Positions 22,401 through 34,854 of a stretch of DNA of 64,000 nucleotides are shown here, piece by piece. The DNA comes from Mimachlamys varia (lineage: Eukaryota > Mollusca > Bivalvia > Pectinida > Pectinidae): the NCBI GenBank assembly GCA_947623455.1, contig OX392527.1, forward strand, positions 33,410,201 through 33,474,200, given 5' to 3'. Under the pieces are notes generated by a model. The model was not told the origin of the DNA and did not search any database. It saw only the letters and a program-made list of their open reading frames with translations. The position numbers were made by a program, and so were the translations under genes. Positions within the stretch are counted from its first letter, which is position 1; each line of letters opens with the position of its first letter.

Positions 22401-25400
22401 TATTACACAGTGTATGGGAATACATGTTAGCTTGGGATAACAGAATGTTGCATTAGGAAAGCATGTTTGTGGCCAAGTAGATGCAGAGTTACGGCCCTTT
22501 GATATCAAGGTGTTTGTAGGGGCATAACTTCATTATGCTTGAGTTTATGCTTATTAAAATACATATGCTTGTCCCTATAGTTGCTGCTATGAAACAATGT
22601 AGATTAAGGCAAATAATATTTATCACCATATACTTGTGTCAGGAGAAGACCCTGCCAGAATTACATGAGTTAGTGAACAACTACAAGTCAGATGTGATCT
22701 GGTCAGATGGAGACTGGGAGACTACTGATGTTTACTGGAATGCCACAGAGTTTCTGGCCTGGCTCTACAACGAAAGGTAAACTTGTACTCACTGTATAAC
22801 CACCAACTTGTCTAGTGTGTTCTTCATTGTAAACTTCTTTGTCTGTTGTATTGAATACTGTACAAGAACAAAATAATAACAAATGCATGTTTGTTACCAT
22901 AATTTAGATTGTCCTAGACCATATAGTGATTCACAAAACTGAGAGGGAATAAATTTTTCTACCGCAATAATATGTATACTTGCATTATTCAACTCAAAGA
23001 CCATTGTGTAAACATGCTAAATGTGTGATGCATTTTACCGATATACTTAGTACCACTTTTTGAATATTTGATTGGTGGAAACGTTAGGCCGGAAATCATG
23101 TGTTCAATGTCACACACTGATTATTGGCTTCCTCATCACTTGGTGGGAATATGCAAGATGATAAGTTTTTGTGCAGTCTTTGGTTCACTTATATTTTATT
23201 TAAAGAAATAGTTTGAGCCTTTAAAGGTTGTCTTCTACTATTTTTTGTCATGAAGCTGTAGTCTAAAGTATAAAATGAAGTCATTCGTGAATAATATTGT
23301 GTGACTTTTTACATATTGGCAAAATCAACATAAATATATGTCAGCATTATTCAGGAAAAATGTGTTTATTTGTATTCAAATCAGGTCACACTCCACTAAA
23401 GCTCATGTCTTTAACTGAATATCCAACAACCACATGTTGTGTAACCTGTATAATTTTTTTTTGTACTCAGTTTGGCGTATGTATTTATTGTATATAGTTT
23501 TACATTTTTTTCATATTATCTATTCAAAGTATACACTTTCAAGAAATCAAAAACAATTAGTCTGTTAGTATTAATTAGTACATGTGTGGTTATTAAGTGC
23601 ATATACATGTATTTTACTTTAATACTTTATCATGATAAATATAGATTTACTTGGTGCTTAGCACCAAGCCATTCATCATGGTACATGTTTGTTTTGTTGT
23701 TGTGTTTTTTCATTCATTTTCTTTTCTTTAATCACTATTTATCTGATTTTCTTTTTAACATCAATTATTCACACTCAACTCATATACATCAGTCATTCTC
23801 TTTCAAACATTGAAACCACATTCTTACTCTTTCTGGACATTTGTTACATTCCCTTTCACTCTCACTGTGTTAGTTAGTGATGGTGTTACTAATATGTATA
23901 ATATAATATATGTTATATGTCGAATAAAAATCGCAAAAGCAGTACAAATAAAAAACTGATGAGGACTTTGTGGTTAGCATAAGTAAACTTACCATGTCTA
24001 ATTAGAATTGACAATATTGTGATGAGTTTATATCGTGTAGAGCATGTTGTCTTCCAGCCCAGTCAAGGACAGTGTGGTGGTGAACGACAGATGGGGCAAG
24101 AACATCAGATGTAAACATGGTGGCTTCCTTAACTGTGATGACCGGTTCAACCCAGGTATGGGCAGCTGTGGCTAGTTCAGTGATCAGACTATTGTACTGT
24201 TCAGTGATCAGACTATTGTACTGTTCAGTGATCAGACTATTGTACTGTTCAGTGATCAGACTATTGTACTGTTACTGTTGTACTGTTCAGTTACTGTTAC
24301 TATTGTACTGTTCAGTGATCAGACTATTGTACTGTTACTGTTGTACTGTTCAGTAATCAGACTATTGTACTGTTCAGTGATCAGACTATTGTACTGTTAC
24401 TGTTGTACTGTTCAGTGATCAGACTATTGTACTGTTCAGTGATCAGACTATTGTACTGTTACTGTTGTATTGTTCAGTTACTGTTACTATTGTACTGTTC
24501 AGTGATCAGACTATTGTACTGTTACTGTTGTACTGTTCAGTAATCAGACTATTGTACTGTTCAGTGATCAGACTATTGTACTGTTCAGTGATCAGACTAT
24601 TGTACTGTTCAGTGATCAGACTATTGTACTGTTCAGTGATCAGACTATTGTACTGTTCAGTGATCAGACTATTGTACTGTTACTGTTGTACTGTTCAGTT
24701 ACTGTTACTATTGTACTGTTCAGTGATCAGACTATTGTACTGTTACTGTTGTACTGTTCAGTAATCAGACTATTGTACTGTTCAGTGATCAGACTATTGT
24801 ACTGTTACTGTTGTACTGTTCCGTGATCAGACTATTGTACTGTTCAGTGATCAGACTATTGTACTGTTACTGTTGTATTGTTCAGTTACTGTTACTATTG
24901 TACTGTTCAGTGATCAGACTATTGTACTGTTACTGTTGTACTGTTCAGTAATCAGACTATTGTACTGTTCAGTGATCAGACTATTGTACTGTTCAGTGAT
25001 CAGACTATTGTACTGTTACTGTTGTATTGTTCAGTGATCAGACTATTGTACTGTTCAGTAATCAGACTATTGTACTGTTACTGTTGTACTGTTCAGTAAT
25101 CAGACTATTGTACTGTTACTGTTGTACTGTTCAGTGATCAGACTATTGTACTGTTACTGTTGTCCTGTTCAGTAATCAGACTATTGTCCTGTTCAGTGAT
25201 CAGACTATTGTACTGTTACTGTTGTACTGTTCAGTAATCAGACTATTGTCCTGTTCAGTAATCAGACTATTGTACTGTTCAGTAATCAGACTATTGTACT
25301 GTTAATGTTGTACTGTTCAGTGATCAGACTATTGTACTGTTCAGTAATCAGACTATTGGACTGTTCAGTGATCAGACTATTGTACTGTTCAGTAATCAGA

Positions 25401-28400
25401 CTATTGTACTGTTACTGTTGTACTGTTCAGTAATCAGACTATTGTACTGTTCAGTAATCAGACTATTGTACTGTTACTGTTGTACTGTTCAGTAATCAGA
25501 CTATTGTACTGTTCAGTAATCAGACTATTGTACTGTTACTGTTGTACTGTTCAGTAATCAGACCATTGTACTGTTCAGTAATCAGACTATTGTACTGTTA
25601 CTGTTGTCCTGTTCAGTAATCAGACTTTTGTCCTGTTCAGTAATCAGACTATTGTACTGTTACTGTTGTCCTGTTCAGTAATCAGATTATTGTCCTGTTC
25701 AGTAATCAGACTATTGTACTGTTCAGTAATCAGACTATTGTACTGTTCAGTGATCAGACTATTGGACTGTTCAGTGATCAGACTATTGGACTGTTCAGTG
25801 ATCAGACTATTGTACTGTTGCTGTTGTACTGTTCAGTAATCAGACTATTGTACTGTTCAGTGATCAGACTATTGGACTGTTCAGTGATCAGACTATTGTA
25901 CTGTTACTGTTGTACTGTTCAGTGATCAGACTATTGGACTGTTCAGTGATCAGACTATTGTACTGTTACTGTTGTACTGTTCAGTGATCAGAATATTGTA
26001 CTGCTACTGTTGTACTGTTCAGTGATCAGACTATTGTACTGTTACTGTTGTACTGTTCAGTGATCAGACTATTGTACTGTTACTGTTGTACTGTTCAGTG
26101 ATCAGACTATTGTCCTGTTACTATTGTACTGTTCAGTAATCAGACTATTGTACTGTTACTGTTGTACTGTTCAGTGATCAGACTGTTGTACTGTTCAGTG
26201 ATCAGACTTTTGTACTGTTCAGTGATCAGACTATTGTACTGTTCAGTGATCAGACTATTGTACTGTTACTGTTGTACTGTTCAGTGATCAGACTATTGTA
26301 CTGTTACTGTTGTACTGTTCAGTGATCAGACTGTAGTACTGTTCAGGGATCAGACTGTTGTACTGTTACTGTTGTACTGTTACTGTTGTACTGTTACTGT
26401 TGTACTGTTACTGTTGTACTGTTACTGTTGTACTGTTCAGTGATCAGACTGTTGTACTTTTCAGGGATCAGACTATTGTACTGTTACTGTTGTACTGTTA
26501 CTGTTGTACTGTTACTGTTGTACTGTTACTGTTGTACTGTTCAGTGATCAGACTGTAGTACTGTTCAGGGATCAGACTATTGTACTGTTACTGTTGTACT
26601 GTTACTGTTGTACTGTTACTGTTGTACTGTTACTGTTGTACTGTTACTGTTGTACTGTTCAGTGATCAGACTGTTGTACTTTTCAGGGATCAGACTATTG
26701 TACTGTTAAGTGATGATGTCATTGTATTTTGTAATGATTACAATAATATTGTTCTGTGCAGGTGTGCTGCAGAAGAGGAAGTGGGAAAACAGTATGACTA
26801 TAGACAAGTATTCATGGGGTTATCGGCGGCGCGCCAGATTAGATGACTTTCTCACCATGGACGATATCACCAAAGAAATAGCTTCAACTGTCAGGTAAAT
26901 ATATTAGTGTATTTACAAAAATAGTATCATTTGTTAATACCCTATAAAATGGTTTCTATACAATCTATGGATTTAAAATAGCAAACAAACTTGTCAGTCA
27001 GCGGGCGGAAGTAACTGTTGAAATCAACTGTTAAAAAGTGCTGTTTCCCGCTATGACATCACAAAACAATTATGACTTCATAGTTGTGGAGGTACAACAA
27101 AACAGTTGTTGACTGGGTTTGAGGGCAACAGATGATATGTTGGACCCTCATACAAACTGTTGCCGTCAGCCTTTGACCAGTTTGTCTTTGGGTACCGTCC
27201 AACAGATCATCTGTTGCCCTCGACCCCAGTCAACAACTGTATATCATTTGACTGTATTATAGTGAAGTTGCTGTCAATAGTTAATGTTAATCCTATGAAA
27301 TGTTTTGCACCTAATCTAACAGTTGATATCTCATTAACCATTAGATATATTTTATTCATATTCACTCCATAGCATCACACAACCAAATTCTGACCATTTT
27401 GTGAGGGAGGGAGGTTATATTTTTGAAAGCCCCTGCTCACTATGTTTTTATTCACTCTGAGGACATATTTGAGGATGGATTTGAATTTTCAGGAGTGAAA
27501 GACTTAATCGTCAGGAAATGCCATTCTAATATGTATTAAACTTTTCCTAAGTAATCAAGTGTACAAATGTACTTGTTTATTTGAAGCTGTGGAGGGAACC
27601 TGCTAATCAACATAGGGCCGACACATGATGGTAGAATTGTTCCCATGTTTGAGGAGAGACTGAGACAGATGGGGGAGTGGTTAGGTGTCAATGGAGAGGC
27701 AATCTATGCCTCCAAACCCTGGTCTCACCAAAATGACACCCTGACCAGTGGAGTGTGGTAAGAACAAAATCTTACCACAAAAAAATCTTACCACATGTTT
27801 ATGTTAATTTGAAAAAGTAGATTTTGAAGAAAAAAAACACAAAACAAGAAGAAACTATTATTTCATACATAAAATAAATCTAAATATGGTGGCCAATTAA
27901 TGCGGATCTACTTTATAGTTTATTTTGAGGAAAATATGAATAAACAGACTTGTCGGATCAGCTTTTGTACAGAATTGTGTCAAAGGTGATCTGCAAAATA
28001 TAGTGATTTATTGTTGGAAAGAAAATTTCATTGCAATTATTTTGTAGCACAAAGGATACACATCTCAAACAACAGTCAAACACAATCATATGAAAATATT
28101 TTTGGATTGTTCTTAAGAAATGTATCTTTCTGTTAGTTTGAATAGCATCATGATTAACAATGAATATTTCATAGGAATCAAAATTATGATGAATTAACTT
28201 TTTCGATGAATTTTGTTTAAAAGCTATATGTTGCAGATTCTTAAAATTGACTGTTTCAATTATATTCTTGAAGCAAAACTAGAAGTTAAAAGTATCTTGA
28301 ACAATTTTTCAGTTAACATCCTTTTCCACTGATTATGTTTGATAGAATTCAATTCAACACAATGTGCATTGTTGCTCTAGTAACATGTTCCATCATGAAA

Positions 28401-28771
28401 CTTGTAAACTGATCTCAAGTTGTTCAATATCAATAAGGACACTTTTGACATCAATTAAATGTACACTGATTTCTGTATTAATTTTGTAAGTGGACCAATT
28501 TCTTTATATTGACAGGTATACCTCCCAGAAGTCAACTAACGGGACGTCTGTATACGCTATTGTGTTAGATTGGCCAGATAACAACGTCCTCAAGTTGGGG
28601 GCACCAGTTGTCTCCCCTGTCTCCAAGGTTTCCCTGCTGGGGTACAGTGGAAAATTGACCCTCACACCTGGAGCTGGGTCAGGGGTCACTGTTACGATAC
28701 CTCCCATCTCTATCAGTGAAATGAAAGTGCGATGGGCATGGGTGTTCAAGTTCACAGGGTTACAGAACTGA
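19494..28771 (+). CDS. FUCA: Alpha-L-fucosidase (GH29), eight exons, complete
   Basis: The enzyme removes alpha-L-fucose from glycoconjugates in the lysosome or outside the cell. Exons: 19494-19867, 21233-21339, 21900-22030, 22643-22776, 24058-24155, 26762-26894, 27587-27757, 28516-28771. All introns are GT-AG and all phases join, giving 467 residues from 19494 or 459 from the ATG at 19518; the second start gives the better signal peptide ([12 protein letters not shown]). Motifs, numbered from 19518: [16 protein letters not shown] (124-130); VIWSDGDW with the likely nucleophile Asp218; [23 protein letters not shown]; a C-terminal beta domain ending [12 protein letters not shown]. Length fits animal FUCA1/FUCA2. 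The PROSITE-type signature KWExC reads KWENS, with Ser284 for Cys. Which paralogue it is cannot be decided. ATTAAA at 28942 is a possible polyadenylation signal. Confidence 0.95.
19868..24057. other. Fucosidase introns 1 to 4
   Basis: Intron 1 (19868-21232), intron 2 (21340-21899), intron 3 (22031-22642) and intron 4 (22777-24057) are AT-rich and show no internal gene. Donors read GTATGG, GTGAGT, GTAAGT and GTAAAC. No clear mobile element was recognised in them. Confidence 0.6.
24175..26707. repeat. Compound 24/14-bp minisatellite in fucosidase intron 5
   Basis: The array mixes a 24-base unit (GTTCAGTGATCAGACTATTG followed by TACT) with a 14-base unit (GTTACTGTTGTACT). The two units share TGTACTGTT. 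Variants such as GTAATCAG and GGACTG cluster regionally, and homogeneous 14-bp blocks occur near 26370-26430 and 26590-26650. The array begins about 20 bases after the exon 5 donor and ends about 50 bases before the exon 6 acceptor, so it is nearly the whole intron. Each 24-bp unit carries the palindrome TGATCA or its variant. Confidence 0.95.
27102..27240. repeat. Long palindrome (foldback) in fucosidase intron 6
   Basis: Bases 27102-27144 (ACAGTTGTTGACTGGGTTTG...) are the reverse complement of 27198-27240 with about three mismatches over 43 bases. The spacer contains a further inverted pair (ACAAACTG and CAGTTTGT), so the hairpin extends inward. Phrases such as AACTGTTGAAATCAACTGTT lie on the left flank. 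It is best read as a foldback/MITE remnant; the RNA would form a strong stem within the pre-mRNA. Confidence 0.85.
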
Positions 28772-30384
28772 GGAAAAGATATTGCACTCCTTATAATGGT
28801 CCAATATGTAGATTACACATGTTTCTGTATCGTAGCACAATCCTCCACAAGTTTACATTCCTTATACATAAATATTTATTAGTAATTAATTTGAAATTTT
28901 TTTGGCCATAATTTTGATATCACCAAAAGAAGATTTTCATGATTAAAGGTTATAAAAAGAGGATAACTCTTACATAAAGTAAATCAAACTGAGGCGTAGA
29001 CACAAAGCGATGGACAAAATTGATGTAGAAGAGGGGTGGGAAGGGAAAGATCAACTGGAATATTTCCATTTATCTGTATATCTTCTCAATAAGATGCATT
29101 GAGACACATGATATTGAAGGATTATCTTGGGACTTATGTCCCCTCAATTATATCTTGTTACCTGTGATTTCCCCTGTAAATTAATGATATATCTATTAGA
29201 TGTTGAAACTGATTCAGAGTTCATTTCAGTGGAATTTGAAAACATCACGCACCTGAAGAAATGTATTACAGCTGCTTTGTGATATGTGTGAGAGAAGGGT
29301 TGGGGTGGAGTTATCATTAATTAATGCACATGTCTTTATATACTTAATAATGTCTTTGGTACTTATTTTACAAAATTTTACACAGAATACATGTGTTCAA
29401 GATTAATATAATATTATATAAATTTTCTTTGTATGAAATTTTTTCTTCTGCAAAACATGATGTATATTTCTTAAAGAATGCATTTTATTCAAGATATATT
29501 TTTTTATCTATTCATATCTGCCACTTTGGCATTTATAAAAGTATTTTTATACATTTTTTCTAGTTTGAGCTGTTAGTAAGGAAGATGAAATATTGTATAA
29601 ACATGAAATGTTCATTTTGTATAAATATTCGCTATTGAATCACAACTTTTGACATCTGACTCTGAAATCTCGGAAGCCGTCAGTAGAATAGATTCATTAA
29701 TGCCTATGATATTTTAAGATACACCAAGTAATCAAATATAGATACAACGAATTTGAATGATAAATGTGTCACTGTTGGTTAATATAGGTTATCCGCAAAG
29801 TTTTGCACTAAGAAACGATTTAAATAGCTTTGGATTAGGAAAGAAAGTACCCACGAACATTTCATGTTTTACATTATCAGATATTGTTATCCCAACCACA
29901 GTTGGCTGAGTTTCTGTCAGTATATAAAAAAATGTTTATATATATGGAGCCGCGGCCCATTACAGAATGTAAGAAACTCAAGCAACTGTGTCCCAACATT
30001 CCGTTTCCGTTGCAACCTTACCTTTCCTTGTTAAGCAAAAATGTACCAGACTCAGGAACTTATTTTCTCATTTGAATTGAAATCCTGTTTTCTTAGATTT
30101 ATCTTAGAGATTGAAGCTGTGCTCTTACTGATCTCTCTGTGTGGGACATAATGAAGGCTTACATTGATAGCAGTAAACCATAGTGACTGTTGCTTACACA
30201 GGGCATATCATTACAGGCTTACATTGCAGGCCAAAGTTACTAAGCCCTGGTTTTGTCATGTTTCATTTCACTTTATCGTTAGTCATTGGAGTGGTTAATT
30301 GATCGTTTAGTCTGTTAGGATAAAGATTAGTGACGATAGATTAATTGTATTTTAAACTGTATTCTGATAATGTCATGCATTGAT
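28772..30384. other. Fucosidase 3' flank, no gene
   Basis: This holds the presumed 3' UTR (ATTAAA at 28942) and AT-rich intergenic DNA. A 63-codon frame at 29884-30075 shows no recognisable motif. Nothing else is supported. Confidence 0.5.
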
Positions 30385-30775
30385 CAGTGAAACTTCTTAG
30401 GATTAGTTAATGTTATAGATTCTTGTTGTGAATTAATTGGTGAAACTTCTGAGGATTAATTAATGTTATAGATTCTTGTCTCGTGAATTAATTGGTGAAA
30501 CTTCTGAGGATGAATTTATGTTATAGATTCTTGTCTCGTGAATTAATTGGTGAAACTTCTGAGGATTAATTAATGTTATAGATTCTTGTTGTGAATTAAT
30601 TGGTGAAACTTCTGAGGATTAATTGATGTTATAGATTCTTGTTGTGAATTAATTTGTGAAACTTCTGAGGATTAATTGATGTTATAGATTCTTGTCATGA
30701 ATTAATTGGTGAAACTTCTGAGGATAAATTAATGTTATAGATTCTTGTCTTGACTTGATTGGTGAAACTTCTGAG
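30385..30775. repeat. Tandem repeat of about 53-56 bp, seven copies
   Basis: The unit contains GAATTAATTGGTGAAACTTC, TGAGGATTAATTAATG and TTATAGATTCTTGT. Seven copies run in tandem, differing in small indels (TTGTCTCGTG versus TTGTTGTG), with the first and last more diverged. No coding role is apparent. Confidence 0.9.
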
Positions 30776-31351
30776 TGTTATGTCTTGACAAACAGACCAA
30801 TCATTCACAAAATGGAACTTGATTATTTCATTTTTGTGGAAGGATGGTGGATAAAAATGGATTCAAAACGACTCAGGTATTCCTATTTACATGTCCATTA
30901 GTTTGTTTTCAAGATGGAAATAATTAGCTTGTGATTATCATGCTGAATATTTAATATTTTGTGACATCAGGCACAGGTTTGACTGCAATCTAAGGTAAGG
31001 GAAGTGTGATTCAGAAAATATAAATATTGATAGATTCTACAGTTTAAGAGTCCCATGCACTGTGTTATTATGTTTGTGACCTAGAAGTATTTATATTATC
31101 ATATAATCACAAGCAAATAGGCATTTGCCAATGTATATTAAATAATTTAATTATCAGCAGCTACTATTGCTACATTAACATTTATATGTAATTTTTTTTT
31201 ACATTTTTTTAAAAATAAAGTTCTCCACGTCATTACGATTATTTATACATAATTAAATTATTTTCGTGTTGACCATTATCTGTGCAATGTCCACAATTCG
31301 GCTGCATGCTTTTACAGTTTGTTTACCTGACGGCTGTATATTGACATTTCA

Positions 31352-31677
31352 AATCCTTGATAAACAGGGGTCATGTTCTCCCTCGCTTTCTACACCCATG
31401 TAATGTGTCATGGCAAAACTGAAGGCACGCTCGGGTAAAACAAAACTGACCAATCGCTAGGCTGATTCCTGTTCTTTTGAAGATTAAAAAGGAGCCGCAG
31501 CCAACTTCAAAGCTTGTCAGATTTTACCGTTACGTGACCACGAGATTATTGTGAAAGGGTTGTATCAATCTTCTTGCCTCATCGACAAGGTGGCGCACAC
31601 ATAGCCTTCAGTTTGTCATTACATATTCCATGAATGTAGACAACGTAAGTGAGCGTAAACCCTGGATATATAGGATG
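31352..31677. mobile_element. MITE-like element with long inverted ends, copy 1
   Basis: The left end (ATCCTTGATAAACAGGGGTC) and the right end (CGTAAACCCTGGATATATAGGATGG) are imperfect inverted repeats. Inner arms also pair: ...GGCAAAACTGAAGGC near 31425 with GCCTTCAGTTTGTCATTAC near 31600. The internal phrase GTGACCACGAGATT is shared with the element at 33913-34171, which lies in opposite orientation. Confidence 0.7.
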
Positions 31678-31736
31678 GACAGTTCATGGCACTTGCCATA
31701 CATATAAGCTACCAAAATATCATTGCAAGCCAATCA

Positions 31737-32015
31737 CAAAACTATAGTGCTGTATCATAGGCACTTGTTGCCAGGAGAATACTTTTTAAGTATCTGATAG
31801 TCATTTTTGTGAAATTTAACCGCTTGACGTATCAAGCTGAAATTTTGCAGTTATTTTCATTATGGTTTTAGATGATTAATAACATAAAAATAAAATTGGA
31901 AAATTTAGTTTATATATTTTATTCTATTTTTTCAAATTTCGCTATATTATATATATATATATATAGATGGTTATTGTCTTGGCCACAAGTGCCTGTGTGC
32001 TGTATATTACAACTA
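31737..32015. mobile_element. Foldback element with GGCACTTGTTGCCAGGAGAAT ends
   Basis: The phrase GCACTTGTTGCCAGGAGAAT near 31761-31780 is matched in inverse by ATTGTCTTGGCCACAAGTGC near 31973-31992, with flanking CTGTAT phrases also paired. An (AT)n run lies inside near 31950. A similar phrase (GCACTTGTGGTCAGGAGAAT) occurs at about 53190-53210, so this is a dispersed family. No ORF is inside. Confidence 0.6.
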
Positions 32016-32849
32016 TGGTGTGCTTCAGTTATTATGGCATAACTAATTAAACTTTATTTGATAATTGCTGGAATCGATCAGGAGATAGCATGTGTGTATT
32101 ACGTCTTCTTTGACAGAATAACACATTGGTAAATTTTGTTATGATATTTTCTTGTTCATTGACTCTTCTTTGTGTATTGAATTTTGCTGCATTTTGGTTG
32201 TGACCATACTTCATATCGTTTTAATGAGCTTCTGATATCTGTACCATATGATAAAGAAGTTGACACTAGCCATGACCTATACATGTATGTAGTAAGGTCA
32301 TTATATCGACGGTACTGAACATTCGTGCTCACAACCAAAACCTTACTAGGTATGATTTAATTATGCAAGTTCAAATTAAGGTGAAATAATGAAAATAAAG
32401 TAAATTATGTTTGATAAAGTTTTCGTGTGTTCCTTTTTGTTACACTGGAATGATGTCAGACTTCACCTATAATTTGATAAAAGTTTTGACAGTGGTAATG
32501 GTAAGCCAAACTATCATGTATTCACAGAGACATGTTGCTCCAGTTATTAATGAAATTAGATTGATCCTGTATTAATTTTAAGACCGCTTACATGATTTGA
32601 TTTAATATTAGATCAATATTGCTCCACGTGTAAATGACAGCTTGGCTTGCCGTCATAACTGATATCAGTCCTCTGTTGGAACAACGGCGTCAGAAGCTGA
32701 AATAAATATTGAATGTGTCAAAATACTGAAGTCGGCTAAATAAATCCGTGAATATATCGTTGATACATTGTGACATTTCATTTTACCAGTGACATATTGA
32801 ATAATTGCATTGCATTATTTTTCAATATAATCCCTTTCAGTATCTATAT

Positions 32850-33830
32850 ACTTTGTCGACGTTTACGAGACTCAATGTCATTTTCAAATTTGTTCTTTTC
32901 TTGGTCATTCAGAAAGTTTCAACTGCATGTATGACGTCATCATCTGACCAAAAGTGGGTACTGGAAATAGTCTTTTCTTCAATTTTTAGAAATAGATGAA
33001 GTTCTGATGGAGCGAGATATGACAGATGCTCCATCAATTCAAAGCCACACTCGTTATAATAGCAACCATTGCAATGACATACTTGTGCTGGTGGAACAAC
33101 AAACCTTTACAGAGTTTTCAGCGGCGCTTAAGTTTAAAATTTTATTTCACTGCATTAAGAAGTTATGCATAATATGTGCCATTGACTGTTTTTCTCTTTA
33201 TCAGATAATCCACCAACATAATCCCAGAAAACCGAGGCTATAATCTTCCCAGCTGATGGAATAGTCTTTGGCGGGTGTCACAAGGGCGCCGGTGCCTCCA
33301 TTGTTTAGTTATTTGGCCTCTGGGGTGAAGTGATGGACCAACGACCTATCCATAGTCACAATCCTATGTAGAAAGTTAGCAGAATCTGTCTCTAAAAAGT
33401 GCAGATTAGCACGCAACAAAGTCCGCCTGCTGTTCTTCTGATCAACTGTCAGAAGTCTTAAAGTCTTGGTACCCAACAAGCTGAGAGCTTTCTCATTGCA
33501 GGATCTTATATAAGAATTGTATGTTCTTTTTCTGGGAAATCTCAACTACACTGGCTTTATATCTCTCTGTAACGCGCCTGTCGGCCATAACAGTGCTATT
33601 GTCTTTATTGACCATTTCTGGTGTTGCAGCAAAGACAGGTCTTTCAGGACGGACGTCATCCGAAAGGCTCTGTCTTCCATACTTAAATTCCACCACCAAC
33701 CTTTCACTAAGCATATGAAGGGACATCATTCCTTAGTGTTGCTACCATATCAGTATAGATATCTTAAGGCGTTAGAACCTTCTTATACAAAAGTTGAGTC
33801 ACTGCTCTTTCAGTGATGTTGTCCTTTTTG
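32850..33830 (-). pseudogene. Mariner-type transposase remnant
   Basis: Minus-strand pieces match mariner transposase in order: ERAVTQL near 33815; KYGRQSLSDDVRPERP, VMADRRVTERYK (33493-33729); RLLTVDQKNSRRTLL and IVTMDRSLVHHFTPEAK (33309-33545); further shifted pieces including GIMLVDYL (about 33220), VLFHQ-like LLFHQHK (about 33100) and YLAPSELHLF (about 33020), then SDDDVIHAVETF (about 32935). The D,D34D triad is damaged: the second position reads HQHK where HQDN is usual, and the third reads PSE where PSD is usual. Several frameshifts and stops confirm it is dead. Terminal repeats were not identified. Confidence 0.85.
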
Positions 33831-33912
33831 CAGAAGTCACTTGCCTTGTTTACTTTAAGAGAACTACCTCTTCGACATCATCTGACAAAATAGCGCCAAT
33901 CTTCGTGTACAC

Positions 33913-34171
33913 CATCCTCGATAACCCGAGTTTACGCTCTCCATACCCCTGTCATATGTCGTGGCAAAATTCGACCCTTTGACGTACATCAAACGAATCT
34001 CGTGGTCACATAGTTGTAAAATTGATAGGCTTTGGAGTCGGTTACGGCTCCTTTGTAATCTACGCCTAGCCTAGCGATTGATCAGTGATTTATTTTACCT
34101 GAGCGTGCCTTCAGTTTTGACATTAATATCCAAGGGGCGTAGGTGATCGTAACCCCTGGATATCGAGGATG
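33913..34171. mobile_element. MITE-like element, copy 2, with CATCCTCGAT termini
   Basis: The segment starts CATCCTCGATAACCCGAGTT and ends AACCCCTGGATATCGAGGATG, near-perfect inverted termini over 259 bp. It shares an internal core (AATCTCGTGGTCACATAGTT; AAAGGAGCCG on the other strand) with 31352-31677 in inverse orientation. It abuts the N-terminal side of the mariner remnant. No ORF is inside. Confidence 0.8.
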
Positions 34172-34854
34172 CGGTTATACAGCCTTATATAGTCAGGGAC
34201 TAGGTCCTTAACAAGGATATTCCTGTTTAACGTCTTGAATACAAGGCACACAATTTACCAATCAGCCCTCGTATAAAAGAGACTTTTTTACCTGTGAGAA
34301 ACATGATATTTTCACTTTTTCGTAATTGACCAATCAAACACTTTTTACACTCGTAAAGCGTAGCTGTGCGCTCGTGAAATTATCAAAATATTAGCCGGAC
34401 TCGTGAAGTGATTTGGTGTTACAGTAAGATCCTCAATATCACTGTCATTAATTTATACGACATTTAGTGGAGATGTACCATGACCTTTACCTTGTTATTC
34501 CACATTATATCTTCCCTGTGTTTTGCAAGACAACAGGTCATTAAGTAATGCATCTCAATGCATTTTGTACAAATATTCCACGGTACAAGTGTAATTCAAC
34601 ATATTGGCATATTGGCAGATTTATACGTTTACCGAGGGTATAGACTAGAGTTATTAGTTTTGTCATTTTTACTCACCCGGATTACTTAACATGTGGTGGT
34701 GCATTGGCCTTTGTCAACGTTTTCTTTTAAAAGGTTTTCCAAAGTGAGTTATCTCCATTCTCTTTTCACGTTTCTCTTTCCTTTTTATTTCCTTCAGGTT
34801 TTCCAATTTCTTTTCATAACACAATCGGCTAGTTGTCTCTTTTTGTTGTGGCTG
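34172..34854. other. Intergenic, no supported gene
   Basis: AT-rich DNA without a convincing ORF, RNA gene or clear repeat boundary. Confidence 0.4.

Noticed and set aside
24117..26558. Frames encoding [12 protein letters not shown] repeats
   Set aside because: By-products of the 24-bp intronic minisatellite.
32930..32945. TGACGTCA as a CRE-containing promoter
   Set aside because: It falls in the mariner transposase remnant, where the same bases encode part of the conserved DDDVI block.
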